Shown: positions 12,794-21,784 of the stretch, in pieces
Position numbering within the stretch: the first letter of the stretch is position 1
How the letters are laid out: each line of letters starts with the position of its first letter
Origin: Bilamarchaeum sp040758595
GTDB lineage: Archaea > Micrarchaeota > Micrarchaeia > Anstonellales > Bilamarchaeaceae
Reading direction: 5' to 3'
NCBI GenBank assembly: GCA_040758595.1
Contig: JBFLVJ010000017.1
Span: 1 to 32,534 of the forward strand
Length of the DNA stretch: 32,534 nt
Notes under the pieces: model-generated
What the model was told of the DNA's origin: nothing
Databases searched by the model: none
What the model saw: the letters and a program-made list of their open reading frames with translations, nothing else
Translations under genes and position numbers: made by a program

Positions 12794-15360
12794 TACATAG
12801 ACTTGAATTCGATGAGCATCCTCTCCAGCTCCTCGTCGGTGAGCAGCTGGAGCGAGTCGCTCTCGGCCTCCATCTTGATTATCAGCGGGGCCGTGGTGGA
12901 CGAGGAGCTGATGATGTTCTGGAAGTGCTCCTTCTCGGTGTCGTTCTTGAAGAGGACTATGCATATGCCATGGCCCAGGCTCGGCATCAGTTTCGAGAGG
13001 AGGTCCTTCATGTCCCTCTTGCGGTCGTAGAAGTGGATGGGCATCTGCTGGCCCACGACGGTTATCACGCTGTCGGCCTCTTTGGATTCGCCGAGGCCGG
13101 TGAACGGGATGGCGTTGTTGACGCAGATGTCACGGAGCCTCCTCATAAGGGATAGATAGGCTATCGAGTGGCCGGTCGCGCCCTCCCATTCCATCAGACC
13201 GTAGTAGCCTAGCGACTCGCCGACCAGGTTCTTCTTCTTGAGTTCTTCGAGGATGTACTCAACGTTGAAGTCTGTTATGTAGACAGGCTTGCCGTGCACG
13301 AACACGTCCTTGAAGCCGTTCTTCAATTCCGGGGGGGTCAGGGGGGTGTTCTTCCAGCGGTAGCTCTCGTTGACCTTCTCGAAGATGCTCAGTATTGTCT
13401 CGGCCGGTAGCGGGATCTTGGTCCTCGTCACAGGCGGGAAGTCTGGGACATCGAGGGCGAAATACACTGTCTCGGGGCGTGCGAAAATCGCGCCCAGGGC
13501 CGCAAGGCCGCCGCTCAAGATAACGGTTATCCAGAAGAAGGGCTCATCGAATATCGTCTTGGCCCTCGCATGCTCCACAGGCACGCTCACGGTCAGGGCG
13601 CCGGATGTGAAATCGAAGGTGTGCTTGCCAAGAGGCAGCATCTCCCCTCCGGTGCGCTGCCCAACATCGACGCGGACGTTGCTGACGTCTGAGAATGTGT
13701 AGGTGCCGTATTGCCCCTTGTCGACGGAGACCGTGAGGTCTGAAAGGGTCCTCGGGGCCCCGTCCATGGTTATGTCGAACTTGTAGACAGAGCGCTTCTG
13801 GCTGTCTGTGCCGTCAAAGTTGACATCTATGGAGACGACTTTCATGTAGGTGCTGGCGTAGAGACGGGCCTCGTCATCCAAAAGCTGCACTATATATTCG
13901 CCCCGGTCCAGGTAGATGAGGACATCGAACGAGCGGTCGGCCTGCACGCTCACCTGCTGGACAGGTATCGTCTGCGCATCGTTGCCCGAACCGTCGATAA
14001 CGACGAGGTACATGTTAGGCTGGGCGGGCTTGGCCTCGCGCAGCTGTGCGTTTATCCTGACCGGCTCATTGGTGATGTTCGCCGAGACCACCTTCCCCCC
14101 CTGCTCGATGAGCAGGGTGTTGTTGCTCTCCTGTTCTAGGTGCATGAAGAGCGTCTGGCGGACGGTGAAGTTGGCGTTGTGCGGGTAGCCCACGAACTCA
14201 GCCTTCACGGTGGCCCGGGGTGCATCGAATGACGATGTGAAGAAGTACTGCTTTCCGGTGTAATTGGTCTGGTTGGAGAATGAATAGACCGCCGGCTCGC
14301 CATAAGGCTCTGCCCAAGCGGTCTCGAAGATGATCCTGGAGACATCCTCAGCCGCATTGTCGGCATCTCCCCTCCAGCCGCCGTCCAGCGTCTGTGGGAG
14401 GAAAAGGAATGCGCCGTCGCCTTTCCTGGCGACGCTGACCGATCCGTATATCAGATCCCCTCTCCAGCCGCTTCTCGCGCTTGCCCGGTAGAGCGGCTGG
14501 TAGAGATGGAAACCCTCGTTGGATGATAGGGCAGTGTTCTCATCGAACACGAACGGGAGCGCATCGACCACGGACTTGGGGGTCGGGACCGAGGTCCGGT
14601 TGAGCATCTGTGTGAAAGGCTGGCCCATGTATATGACCACGATGCCCCTCGAAGCCAGCTTCTCTGCGTTTATCTGGCTGTCCAATCCCAAGAGCTCTTT
14701 GGGCACGACGCCGCTCGGGATGATGACCACAGCCCCATACGGCAGGATCTCGAGCTGTTTGAGGGTGATCTCATTGAGGATCATCTTGCGTGTGGCCAGA
14801 TCCGCCCTGAGGGCGCGGACGAACTCTGGATAGGCCGACGCCTCCAGCTTCTCGGTGTTCAGTATGAATATCTCTGAAGGGATGCGGTTCGGATAGGTCC
14901 ATAGGGTGACGCTGTAGTTCTTCAGATTCGTGGTGTTGTAGTCGACCATCACCGCGGCCATATACCTTGTCGCACCCCTCTCACCGGTCGTGAGAAGCTG
15001 CCCGCCCTCTATCACGTTGTCTATCGAGGATTTCTCCACCTGTGGCTGGAAGACAGTCGCGCCGGGGCGGAGCACTTCCACCGATAGATATACCCACGCG
15101 AAAGCGAGGAGGATGATGCCTATGAACACGAACGCGCCGAAGACCATGTAGTTGAATCCGGTCTGCGGCTGGGGGGCAGCAGACGGTCTCGCTTCGGCCG
15201 CTTTCTTCTTTTTCGGGGCTAGGAGGACCTTGATCGTATCCTTGATGGTCTCTATAGGCGGCCTTTCCTTGAGCTTGTAGAGGCGACTGTACTGGTACTT
15301 GCGCTTGAGCTCGAACTGGTATGTCCTGCTCCGCTTAGGCTTCGTGTCCAGATCTGCCAT
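12793..15360 (-). CDS. Large two-TM protein with outer beta-rich domain and cytoplasmic C-terminal domain
   Basis: This is the last gene of the five-gene operon. The ATG at 15360 gives 855 residues; a TTG lies six bases upstream. The layout is a basic cytoplasmic lead with Lys runs (1-69), transmembrane helix 1 (about 70-93), and an outside region of about 510 residues. A second helix (about 607-627) and a soluble cytoplasmic domain of about 228 residues follow. The outer region starts with a stretch that looks Rossmann or glutamine-amidotransferase-like (about 125-320; compare PYGAVVIIPSGVVP and GIVVIYMGQPF) and continues with several Ig-like beta domains. The inner domain has strands such as DSVITVVGQQ and HGICIVLFKND and ends in an acidic helix. 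It is a good candidate for the envelope-spanning scaffold of the motor complex. No known family is recognised. Confidence 0.75.
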   Translation of the reverse strand: MADLDTKPKRSRTYQFELKRKYQYSRLYKLKERPPIETIKDTIKVLLAPKKKKAAEARPSAAPQPQTGFNYMVFGAFVFIGIILLAFAWVYLSVEVLRPGATVFQPQVEKSSIDNVIEGGQLLTTGERGATRYMAAVMVDYNTTNLKNYSVTLWTYPNRIPSEIFILNTEKLEASAYPEFVRALRADLATRKMILNEITLKQLEILPYGAVVIIPSGVVPKELLGLDSQINAEKLASRGIVVIYMGQPFTQMLNRTSVPTPKSVVDALPFVFDENTALSSNEGFHLYQPLYRASARSGWRGDLIYGSVSVARKGDGAFLFLPQTLDGGWRGDADNAAEDVSRIIFETAWAEPYGEPAVYSFSNQTNYTGKQYFFTSSFDAPRATVKAEFVGYPHNANFTVRQTLFMHLEQESNNTLLIEQGGKVVSANITNEPVRINAQLREAKPAQPNMYLVVIDGSGNDAQTIPVQQVSVQADRSFDVLIYLDRGEYIVQLLDDEARLYASTYMKVVSIDVNFDGTDSQKRSVYKFDITMDGAPRTLSDLTVSVDKGQYGTYTFSDVSNVRVDVGQRTGGEMLPLGKHTFDFTSGALTVSVPVEHARAKTIFDEPFFWITVILSGGLAALGAIFARPETVYFALDVPDFPPVTRTKIPLPAETILSIFEKVNESYRWKNTPLTPPELKNGFKDVFVHGKPVYITDFNVEYILEELKKKNLVGESLGYYGLMEWEGATGHSIAYLSLMRRLRDICVNNAIPFTGLGESKEADSVITVVGQQMPIHFYDRKRDMKDLLSKLMPSLGHGICIVLFKNDTEKEHFQNIISSSSTTAPLIIKMEAESDSLQLLTDEELERMLIEFKSM

Positions 15361-15372
15361 CTTCAAACCCTT

Positions 15373-16167
15373 CTACCTGACGACTTCGAGGTAACCCTCG
15401 CTCACCAGCCTGTTGAGCATCTCCTCCACCTTGGCTTCGGCCACATGGTGCAGCTTGCTGAACTCGACTATGTTTATCGAGCCGCCGTGCTCGGATATCC
15501 ATTCCTGCAGCTTGGCCTTGAGGGCCTCGTCAGAGAGCCCCTCGAGCTGCTGGAGCCTCAGGCTCAGCTCGTCGTTGGACGCCTTGAGCTCGTAGTTCTG
15601 CGAAGTGAGCGCCTGGTTCTGGTCTGTGAGGCGGGATATCTTCTTCTTGAGATCGCCCACCTCCTTGCGCAGCGAGTCGTATGCCGTGTAGAGCTTGTTG
15701 TAATCCATCGTCACCGAGCCGGCCAGCTCTTTTATCGCGTTCTCGATGAGCTGGTAGAGCGTCTTGGAGTCGATATCGTAGGAGGGGGCTATCAGCGAGA
15801 ATATGTTGAGGATGTAGCGGATGACATCGACCCTCCTCTTCTTGGGGCCTATCTCGGGCGGGATGGTATAGAGCACTTCCACCTCGTCCTCCTTGATCTT
15901 GAGGATGGAGAAGAGGTATGGGTCCTTGTTGATATCCCTGCTCTCCACATAGATGACATTCAAGGCATCCTTCTCCGGAGCCAGCTCCAGGGAGGAGACC
16001 GAACGCAGGATCGTGGATAGGTCCTTGAGCTTGCCCTTTGTGAGCTTCCCCTTTATCTTGAAGCCGTCCACCTGGGGCGGGTGGCCAGTCTCTGTGGTGG
16101 CGCTTCCTCTTGCCGTTGCGGGGGCCGCACCGGTGGCATCCGTACCTTGTGGCGTGAGCGATGGCAT
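15373..16167 (-). CDS. Coiled-coil protein with C-terminal winged helix
   Basis: This 264-residue protein starts with a disordered Thr/Ala/Gly-rich lead (1-33). A mixed alpha/beta domain of unknown kind (about 34-150) follows. Residues about 155-212 form a heptad-patterned coiled coil (LRKEVGDLKKKISRLTDQ). A winged-helix-like domain (about 222-264) has the pattern EWISEHGGSINIVEFSK then VEEMLNRLVSEGYLEVV. There are no membrane helices. It is 6-12 bp upstream of the large two-TM gene and 9 bp downstream of the zinc/TM gene. It could link the ATPase to the membrane scaffold, or bind DNA; both are inference. Confidence 0.75.
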   Translation of the reverse strand: MPSLTPQGTDATGAAPATARGSATTETGHPPQVDGFKIKGKLTKGKLKDLSTILRSVSSLELAPEKDALNVIYVESRDINKDPYLFSILKIKEDEVEVLYTIPPEIGPKKRRVDVIRYILNIFSLIAPSYDIDSKTLYQLIENAIKELAGSVTMDYNKLYTAYDSLRKEVGDLKKKISRLTDQNQALTSQNYELKASNDELSLRLQQLEGLSDEALKAKLQEWISEHGGSINIVEFSKLHHVAEAKVEEMLNRLVSEGYLEVVR

Positions 16168-16176
16168 ATATGCACC

Positions 16177-16638
16177 TCATCTCTTCTTGCTGTTCTTCCT
16201 AGCCGTCTTGGGCTTCTTGGCCGTTTTCTGCGGGCGGACTGCGCTGACAAGCTGCTCTGGCGAAGGTGCCGGAGCGATTTTGGGCGATTCCACCGCAGGG
16301 GCGTATTTGAAGTATATGGGAAGCGTGGATACCAGCAGGGCCAGGAACAGCCCTGAGAAAAGCCCCCATGGATCGAGCCTCCCGGAGATGAGCGGGGAGA
16401 TCAATACCAGAAGCGCCAGGAGGGCGGCGAGTATGGCCGCGAAGAGCATCGTCTTCTCGAATGACTTCCTCTTCTTGCCGTGCGCCTCCAGGCAGTCTTT
16501 GCAGACATAAAGCTCGTTCATCTGGGCTATCTTGAGGGCTTTCTTTATGGAGCGGATGGCCCTGATGATGCGATCCTCCTTCACAGGGTAGGCCTCTTTT
16601 CCGGCAACATCATTCTCGCAGGATACGCAGATCTTCAT
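16177..16638 (-). CDS. Zinc-binding two-helix membrane protein
   Basis: The N-terminal 58 residues of 153 carry two Cys pairs, CVSC (4-7) and CKDC (46-49), separated by a basic helix, which fits one treble-clef or ribbon zinc site. A pair of transmembrane helices (about 62-82 and 90-110) follows. The tail is Pro/Ala and then Lys/Arg-rich and should be cytoplasmic. The start is 4 nt after the ATPase stop. Small two-helix subunits accompany many secretion ATPases, but this one has no family I recognise. Confidence 0.75.
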   Translation of the reverse strand: MKICVSCENDVAGKEAYPVKEDRIIRAIRSIKKALKIAQMNELYVCKDCLEAHGKKRKSFEKTMLFAAILAALLALLVLISPLISGRLDPWGLFSGLFLALLVSTLPIYFKYAPAVESPKIAPAPSPEQLVSAVRPQKTAKKPKTARKNSKKR

Positions 16639-16642
16639 CCCG

Positions 16643-18226
16643 TCATTCCTCCAGGACTATCTGGCTTATCTCGCGCCCGACGCCGCCGCTCTTCTTGAGG
16701 TCCACCTTCCCGAAGATGTTGATGATCGTGATGTCATCCAGACCGGCATCCTTGAGGAAGTCGCTGATGTTCCTGCGGGCGATGCCATCCCGCTCGAGCT
16801 GTATCACGAAGGAGACCACATCCATCCTCCGGTTCGTCTTCTCGAACGACTTGGTCAATTGCTCTATGCGGTCGTCGGTCATGCCGAACTGCCTCAACTT
16901 CCTCCTGAAATCCTCCTTTAGGAACGAAACGCTTCTGGACACTGCAACATCCCTCCTCTGTTTATCGGTCAATACATCCTTGAGCTCGAGGAAGAACTCC
17001 TTGCTTGGCTCCTCTCCCTCGATCTTCGAGATCAAGAACGTGGATGGATAGGGCGTCGGCAGGGTGAGCGACAGGTTGACTGCGCACTGGCCCACGCCGA
17101 GACGGCTTATCTCATCCCTCATGTAGTTGCTGAAGTTCAGCGAGCCCTGTAGGTAGTCCAGGAACTTCTCGAACTTGACCTTGAGCATGAATGTGGTCCC
17201 GACGTTTGAGAATATCGCCTCGCTGATGTCGGTCGGGTTCTGCGATGCGATGATCATGCCGAAGTTGTACTTGCGGCCCTCGCGGACTATCATGACGGCA
17301 TCTGAGTTGTCCTCCTTGCCTATCTTCCATGCCTCGTCCAGGACTATGATGAGCTTGAGTCCCTTGGAAGGCGACCAGCCCTCGAGCCTCATCCTCTCCT
17401 TGATGAACTGCAGTATAGTGAGCGCGGCGAGCGCACGCGAGGTCTCATCCGGAAGGCCGGAGAGATCCAGGTCCACGAGGCCCGTGCTCACCAGCGAGCT
17501 GAGGCTCACCGTGCTCTGCTGGGCGAAGAAATCCTCTCCGGGCTTGGTGAACTGCTTGAGCCGGTATATGGCGTTCTCCAGCTCGGCCGGGAACTCGTAG
17601 GAGCCCACCTGCGCCTGCTCTGTGAGCACGCGGACGACGTCTTTGAGGGTCGGCGGGACTATCGCCTTGCCAAGTTCGTCCTTCTGCTCCCGGGAATCCA
17701 TCCTGAACTTGGCCTCCATGTAGACCTTCTCTATGGCCTGCTCGGTGAGGCGCCTCTGTTCGGGATAATTGGCGATGTCTGTGAGGAGCTCCATGGTCCT
17801 CATGACCTGCTTGATGCGGTCGTAAGGCTTCATCCCTCCTAGGTCCAGGAGGTTCAGGTAGGAGCCGCGGCCCAGCGAGACGACCTTGCCGCCGGTCTGC
17901 TTGACCCAGTCCTTGTACTCCCCGGCCCAATCGATGATGAGCGCGTTGCTGTTCCAGACGAACGCGGATCTGAGCAGGAATGTCTTGATGAAATAGGACT
18001 TACCGGAACCGGATATGCCGACCACTGCGATGTGGGGGTTGGCGACGTTCTCGAACGACCAGTAGAAGGGCACGTTGAATATCTTGGTCCGGCCGACGTA
18101 TATGGAATTGAGCGGATCTGCGAACAGGACCTCCATGGGAGGCTCTGGCGGGAATACAAGGAGGTTCCTCCTGGCTATCGATGAATTTGACAGCTTCACC
18201 AGCTTCAGCTTGCCTCCAAGGGCCAT
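16643..18226 (-). CDS. VirB4/HerA-family ATPase lacking its N-terminal domain
   Basis: This is a 527-residue RecA-fold motor. Walker A is GISGSGKS (70-77). Residues 96-104 match the IDWAGEY element that follows it in HerA/VirB4 ATPases. Walker B is LIIVLDE (292-298). REGRKYNFGMIIASQNP (about 315-331) is the VirB4-type sensor stretch. The beginning corresponds to the GRT..NV.FY segment just before Walker A in VirB4 proteins. The usual preceding domain of about 200 residues is missing and is instead encoded by the gene immediately upstream. The C-terminal 120 residues are helical. VirB4 enzymes power type IV secretion and archaeal Ced DNA uptake; HerA works in end resection. The membrane neighbours favour a transport role. 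Confidence 0.9.
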   Translation of the reverse strand: MALGGKLKLVKLSNSSIARRNLLVFPPEPPMEVLFADPLNSIYVGRTKIFNVPFYWSFENVANPHIAVVGISGSGKSYFIKTFLLRSAFVWNSNALIIDWAGEYKDWVKQTGGKVVSLGRGSYLNLLDLGGMKPYDRIKQVMRTMELLTDIANYPEQRRLTEQAIEKVYMEAKFRMDSREQKDELGKAIVPPTLKDVVRVLTEQAQVGSYEFPAELENAIYRLKQFTKPGEDFFAQQSTVSLSSLVSTGLVDLDLSGLPDETSRALAALTILQFIKERMRLEGWSPSKGLKLIIVLDEAWKIGKEDNSDAVMIVREGRKYNFGMIIASQNPTDISEAIFSNVGTTFMLKVKFEKFLDYLQGSLNFSNYMRDEISRLGVGQCAVNLSLTLPTPYPSTFLISKIEGEEPSKEFFLELKDVLTDKQRRDVAVSRSVSFLKEDFRRKLRQFGMTDDRIEQLTKSFEKTNRRMDVVSFVIQLERDGIARRNISDFLKDAGLDDITIINIFGKVDLKKSGGVGREISQIVLEE

Positions 18227-19038
18227 CAGACCACGCTCTCTTCAAGATCCTGCGCGGTGACAGGGAAGAACCTGTCCCATTCGAAGCATTTGAGCATCTC
18301 GTCGCCCGTCAGCTGGACCACCTCCACGTTGAGGGCGTTGGCGAGCACCGTGCGCAGTTCGTTGGCCTGGGTCCTTGCGGATGCCACCGCAGAGTCCTTG
18401 CTCATGCCGACCGCTGTCGTCTGGGCATAGGCGACCACGCCCATTGGTTTGACGCCCTTGATGAGCTTGGTCAGCTGGGTGTCCCAGATGGCCACTTCCC
18501 TCTCGTACTGATCGACCTTCAGGCTGTCAGGCTGGGGCTTGTCGCGCTCGCGCTGCAGGCGCAGTAGGGCTTCGGCCCTCTTGGCCTCGACCATCTTCCG
18601 CTTCTCACCCACATCCTCGACGAAGAGGAGGTAGGCGACCTTGGTCACGTATTTGATATTGGAAATCGCCCTCTCAAAGAACTGGTTGTAGATGATAGTC
18701 TCCTCGGTGGTCTTCTCTGTCGCCGACTCGGATATCTTCAGCCCGAGGAACGCCGAGGCATAATATACGCCGTTGGCAGGCTTCACGATGACATCCTGGC
18801 TCGGAGGGACCTCATAGCCCAGATCCGACATCATCACCACCTTGGCCCTCTCGGTTATTAGAGGGATCATCAGGTAGCCGTATTTCCAGAAAAGGATCCC
18901 TAGGAGCGCACCCAGGCCGGCCATGACGCCGCCGATGATTGTGGAGATGCCCCCGACAGGGCTGATCAGGGCGAATATGGCGCCGAGGAATCCGACGCCT
19001 ATGGAAGCGTATGTGTATGTTTTTGTCTCCGAGACCAT
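18226..19038 (-). CDS. Membrane-anchored VirB4 N-domain-like protein
   Basis: This is the first gene of the operon; 270 residues. Two adjacent transmembrane helices (about 8-30 and 33-58) are followed by a soluble alpha/beta domain (about 75-265) with a charged helical insert (about 150-180). The final part, from GVKPMGVVAYAQTTAVG to a helix of AR..ANELRTVL..ALNVEVVQL and a CFEWDRFFP end, follows the pattern of the N-terminal domain that precedes the ATPase in VirB4/TrbE proteins. The helix hairpin occupies the place of VirB3/PrgI. So this appears to be a VirB3-plus-VirB4-N fusion split from its motor, whose ATG overlaps this stop codon. The start has GAGGT about 9 nt upstream. Confidence 0.75.
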   Translation of the reverse strand: MVSETKTYTYASIGVGFLGAIFALISPVGGISTIIGGVMAGLGALLGILFWKYGYLMIPLITERAKVVMMSDLGYEVPPSQDVIVKPANGVYYASAFLGLKISESATEKTTEETIIYNQFFERAISNIKYVTKVAYLLFVEDVGEKRKMVEAKRAEALLRLQRERDKPQPDSLKVDQYEREVAIWDTQLTKLIKGVKPMGVVAYAQTTAVGMSKDSAVASARTQANELRTVLANALNVEVVQLTGDEMLKCFEWDRFFPVTAQDLEESVV

Positions 19039-19079
19039 AGAATGTACCTCAGGTTGTCTGTTACTTTATTCAGGGAAGG

Positions 19080-19087
19080 TATAAAAA
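19080..19087 (-). promoter_or_regulatory. TATA box of the split-VirB4 operon
   Basis: On the minus strand TTTTTATA lies about 42 nt before the ATG at 19038. This predicts a leader of about 18 nt that includes the GAGGT at 19047-19051. No other promoter-like AT stretch is seen before the four downstream genes, so one long message is likely. Confidence 0.6.
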
Positions 19088-19113
19088 CCACACGATTGCC
19101 TATGACGTTGGAA

Positions 19114-20424
19114 TCAGCTTTTCAGGGCGGAATCCACGATGCTCTGCGCATGGCCTATATAGGTGGAATAGTCGAACAGTTCCACAGCCTCCTTCTCGGA
19201 TAGGACATTCTTCTCGACCATGACATCTTTCAGGTGGCGCTTCTCGGAGAAGGCCTGCTGGGAGAGCTCCCGGACCAGCTCGTGGGCCTCCTGGCGGCCC
19301 ATCTTCCCGGTGTCCACCAGATATATCATGATGCGCTCGGCCATCACCAGTCCGCGGGTGAGCTCCAGGTTCCGCTTCATGTTCTCAGGATAGAATACGA
19401 GCGAACCCAGGATTGCTGTGAGCTGCCGCGCCATGTAGTCCACGGCCACGAAGCTCTCTCCGAAGATGGCCCTCTCGTTGGCGCTATTGGTGAGGTCCCG
19501 CTCGTGCTCCAGGGCGATGTTCTCCAGGGCTGTGAGGGCGTTGGCCCTGACCAGCCTGGCCAGCGAGCACACCCTCTCGCTCTTATGCGGATTGCGCTTG
19601 TGCGGCATCGTCGAGGAGCCCACCTGCTTCTTCTCGAAGCCCTCGGATATCTCCAGTATCTCGGTCCGCTGGAGGTTCCTTATCTCCTTGGCCGCCTTCT
19701 CCATCATGGCAGCGCCCAAAGCCAGGACCGATAGCACCTCGGCATGGCGGTCCCTCTGGACCACCTGGTTGGCCACCGGCTCGGCAGAGAGCCCGAGCTC
19801 ATCCATCGCCATCTCCTGTATCTTCGGGCCGTCTTTACCGAAGGTGGCCATGGTGCCCACCGCGCCGGACATCTTGCCCACCGCGATGCGCTTCTTCGAC
19901 TCGGCGAGGCGCTCGCGGCACCTCTTGAGCTCCTGATAATATAACGCGAATTTCATGCCGTATGTGGTCGGCACCGCGTGCTGGCCGTGGGTACGTCCGA
20001 TGCAGACGGTCTTTTTGTGCTCCTTGGCGAGCCTCTTGAGGACATCGCCCAGGGAGGCGAGGCTCTTGTCGAGTATCGCGATGGCGTCCAGGAACATCAA
20101 TGCGGTGGCGGTGTCCTCGATGTCATAGCTGGTGGCGCCTAGGTGGACGTATCTGCCCGCATCCCCGGCCTGCTCTGTTAGAGCCTTCACCATGGCCATC
20201 AGGTCATGGTGTATCTGGGCCTCTATCTCCAGGACCCGCTCCACCTTCACCTTCTTGGCGGCGGCTTCTATCTTGGCAGGAGCGTCTTTGGGGATCTTGC
20301 CCATGGAAGCGTGCGCTTTCGCGAGCGCGACCTCGACCGCCATCCATTTCCTCAGCTTGGCCAGATCATCGAAGACCCCGTTCATCTCTGTCTTGTACCT
20401 CTCTTCGAAAGGAGAAATCGCCAT
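19114..20424 (-). CDS. purB: Adenylosuccinate lyase
   Basis: This enzyme of purine synthesis cleaves SAICAR and adenylosuccinate to release fumarate and acts as a cytoplasmic homotetramer. Diagnostic segments are HLGATSYDIEDTA (about 93-105, active-site region), GRTHGQHAVPTTYG (His base near 145) and the fumarase-superfamily signature GSSTMPHKRNPHKSE. Lengths of 430-450 are normal. I place the start at 20424 (MAISPFEERY), giving 436 residues. The TATA-like box at 20445-20453 sits about 25 nt upstream of it, whereas the ATG at 20436 would lie before the predicted transcript start. No other purine gene is nearby. Confidence 0.96.
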   Translation of the reverse strand: MAISPFEERYKTEMNGVFDDLAKLRKWMAVEVALAKAHASMGKIPKDAPAKIEAAAKKVKVERVLEIEAQIHHDLMAMVKALTEQAGDAGRYVHLGATSYDIEDTATALMFLDAIAILDKSLASLGDVLKRLAKEHKKTVCIGRTHGQHAVPTTYGMKFALYYQELKRCRERLAESKKRIAVGKMSGAVGTMATFGKDGPKIQEMAMDELGLSAEPVANQVVQRDRHAEVLSVLALGAAMMEKAAKEIRNLQRTEILEISEGFEKKQVGSSTMPHKRNPHKSERVCSLARLVRANALTALENIALEHERDLTNSANERAIFGESFVAVDYMARQLTAILGSLVFYPENMKRNLELTRGLVMAERIMIYLVDTGKMGRQEAHELVRELSQQAFSEKRHLKDVMVEKNVLSEKEAVELFDYSTYIGHAQSIVDSALKS

Positions 20425-20444
20425 AGATACTATCATGTGCCTGA

Positions 20445-20453
20445 AAATATAAA
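20445..20453 (-). promoter_or_regulatory. purB: TATA box of purB
   Basis: Read on the minus strand this is TTTATATTT, centred about 25 nt before the ATG at 20424. It supports a leaderless purB transcript. Confidence 0.55.
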
Positions 20454-20573
20454 CCTCGCCCTCCAGCTCAGCGGAAATGATATGTTTAAATACATGAATT
20501 AGCAGAATGGCCTACATAAGAGACCGGGCTGCCAGCTTTTCCCATGAAAAGGCGGGCGCGGCGGTGTGAGGCC

Positions 20574-21728
20574 ATGGATGCTGAGATGATGAGAGGGATT
20601 ATGCTCGGGGATGCGCAAGCATTGACCGAGCTGAGCGACCTCCTGTCCAAGGTCACCCTCCATCAGGATTCCATCGCCAGGATATGGACCGTGCTCATCC
20701 ATGGCATAAAGCACAACTGGGACACCAGCCAGATAATAGAGCGGAGCAGGCAGATAGATTTCGCGCTCGAACTGGGTGGGATCCCCCAGAATGCCGAGGT
20801 CCTTGAGAGATACGGCGACCTGGCCCTCATCTACGGGTTCCCGCACAGCAACGAGGCGTCCGCGGCCACCGGCAGGACGGCCGCGAGGGTGGCCCGGCTC
20901 TCCAGGGCATCCCAGGAGATGGACGGCTACCTCATGCTCGCGACGGATGCGCTGCTCATGATGCTAAAGGACGGCGAGGCCGACTGCAAGAAGTTCGCTG
21001 CCGCGGGGCTCGCCCATGTGCAGGACGATGAGATCAAGGCGAGGCTTGTCGCCATGGCCCGGCAGGCCCCCAGCGACGAACTGCGGAAAGCAGCGGGGGA
21101 GAGCGTCGGCATGATGCGCACCCTTAGGGAGATCGGCATGGCCAGAAGCGATAAAGAGATGCTGATAACGGCCCATTACCCGGATCCGAACGACCCGAGG
21201 AGGGAGATGCTGGAGCAGATGCTCGATGCGGTCATAGCCGTCCTGAAGACCAATGGCAATGGCCAGGACGAGGATTACGCCATCGCTGTCCGGGAGCTCT
21301 CCACATTCGCGGGCATGCCCGAGGATGTGTCTGTGGCCTTCTACGGGAAGAGGGATCGGCAGATGCTAGAGAGGATGATGACGCACTGCGAGAATGCGCT
21401 GCTGCGGGCCCTTGTGAAGGCCAAGGACGAGGCGGTGTGGAAGGACGCCGCATACGGCCTGGAGAGCATGGGCAACGAGCGCATCGAAGCGGTGCTCGAG
21501 AGGATATCGATCAGAGAGGGCGAACCGAACGAGATACGGAGGCGGGCTTCCGAAACACTTGAGCGCATCAGGGGTAACGGCCTGGAGATACTGTCCGCCA
21601 TGCCCGTGGACGCTTCGCCGCCCACGGTCCCGGATCTAAAGAGCCCTCCCAAGCCCCCGCCGAGGAAAAAGGGCGATGGCTGCAAAGATGCTTCGGATCC
21701 CAAGCAGGCCCTCAGGGTCAAGGTGTGA
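20574..21728 (+). CDS. Alpha-helical repeat protein (HEAT-like)
   Basis: ATG 20574 is preferred, with GGTGTGAGG just upstream; ATG 20544 would add ten basic residues. The product is 384 residues, almost entirely helical, in repeated helix pairs such as DCKKFAAAGLAHVQDDEIKARL and WKDAAYGLESMGNERIEAVL, which fit HEAT-type repeats. The tail (about 335-384) is Pro/Lys-rich and probably disordered. Such scaffolds bind proteins; no enzyme motif is present. It is divergent from purB, with its own TATA-like TTTAAATAC at 20484-20492. Confidence 0.7.
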   Translation: MDAEMMRGIMLGDAQALTELSDLLSKVTLHQDSIARIWTVLIHGIKHNWDTSQIIERSRQIDFALELGGIPQNAEVLERYGDLALIYGFPHSNEASAATGRTAARVARLSRASQEMDGYLMLATDALLMMLKDGEADCKKFAAAGLAHVQDDEIKARLVAMARQAPSDELRKAAGESVGMMRTLREIGMARSDKEMLITAHYPDPNDPRREMLEQMLDAVIAVLKTNGNGQDEDYAIAVRELSTFAGMPEDVSVAFYGKRDRQMLERMMTHCENALLRALVKAKDEAVWKDAAYGLESMGNERIEAVLERISIREGEPNEIRRRASETLERIRGNGLEILSAMPVDASPPTVPDLKSPPKPPPRKKGDGCKDASDPKQALRVKV

Positions 21729-21784
21729 CTTCCCATCTCCGTCATGGCGGAGAAATTATAAAGCGGGCCGCACTAATCCTTTTG

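Noticed and set aside
16643..18226. HerA-NurA DNA repair pair
   Set aside because: No NurA-like nuclease is present, and the neighbours are membrane proteins, which favours the VirB4 type reading.
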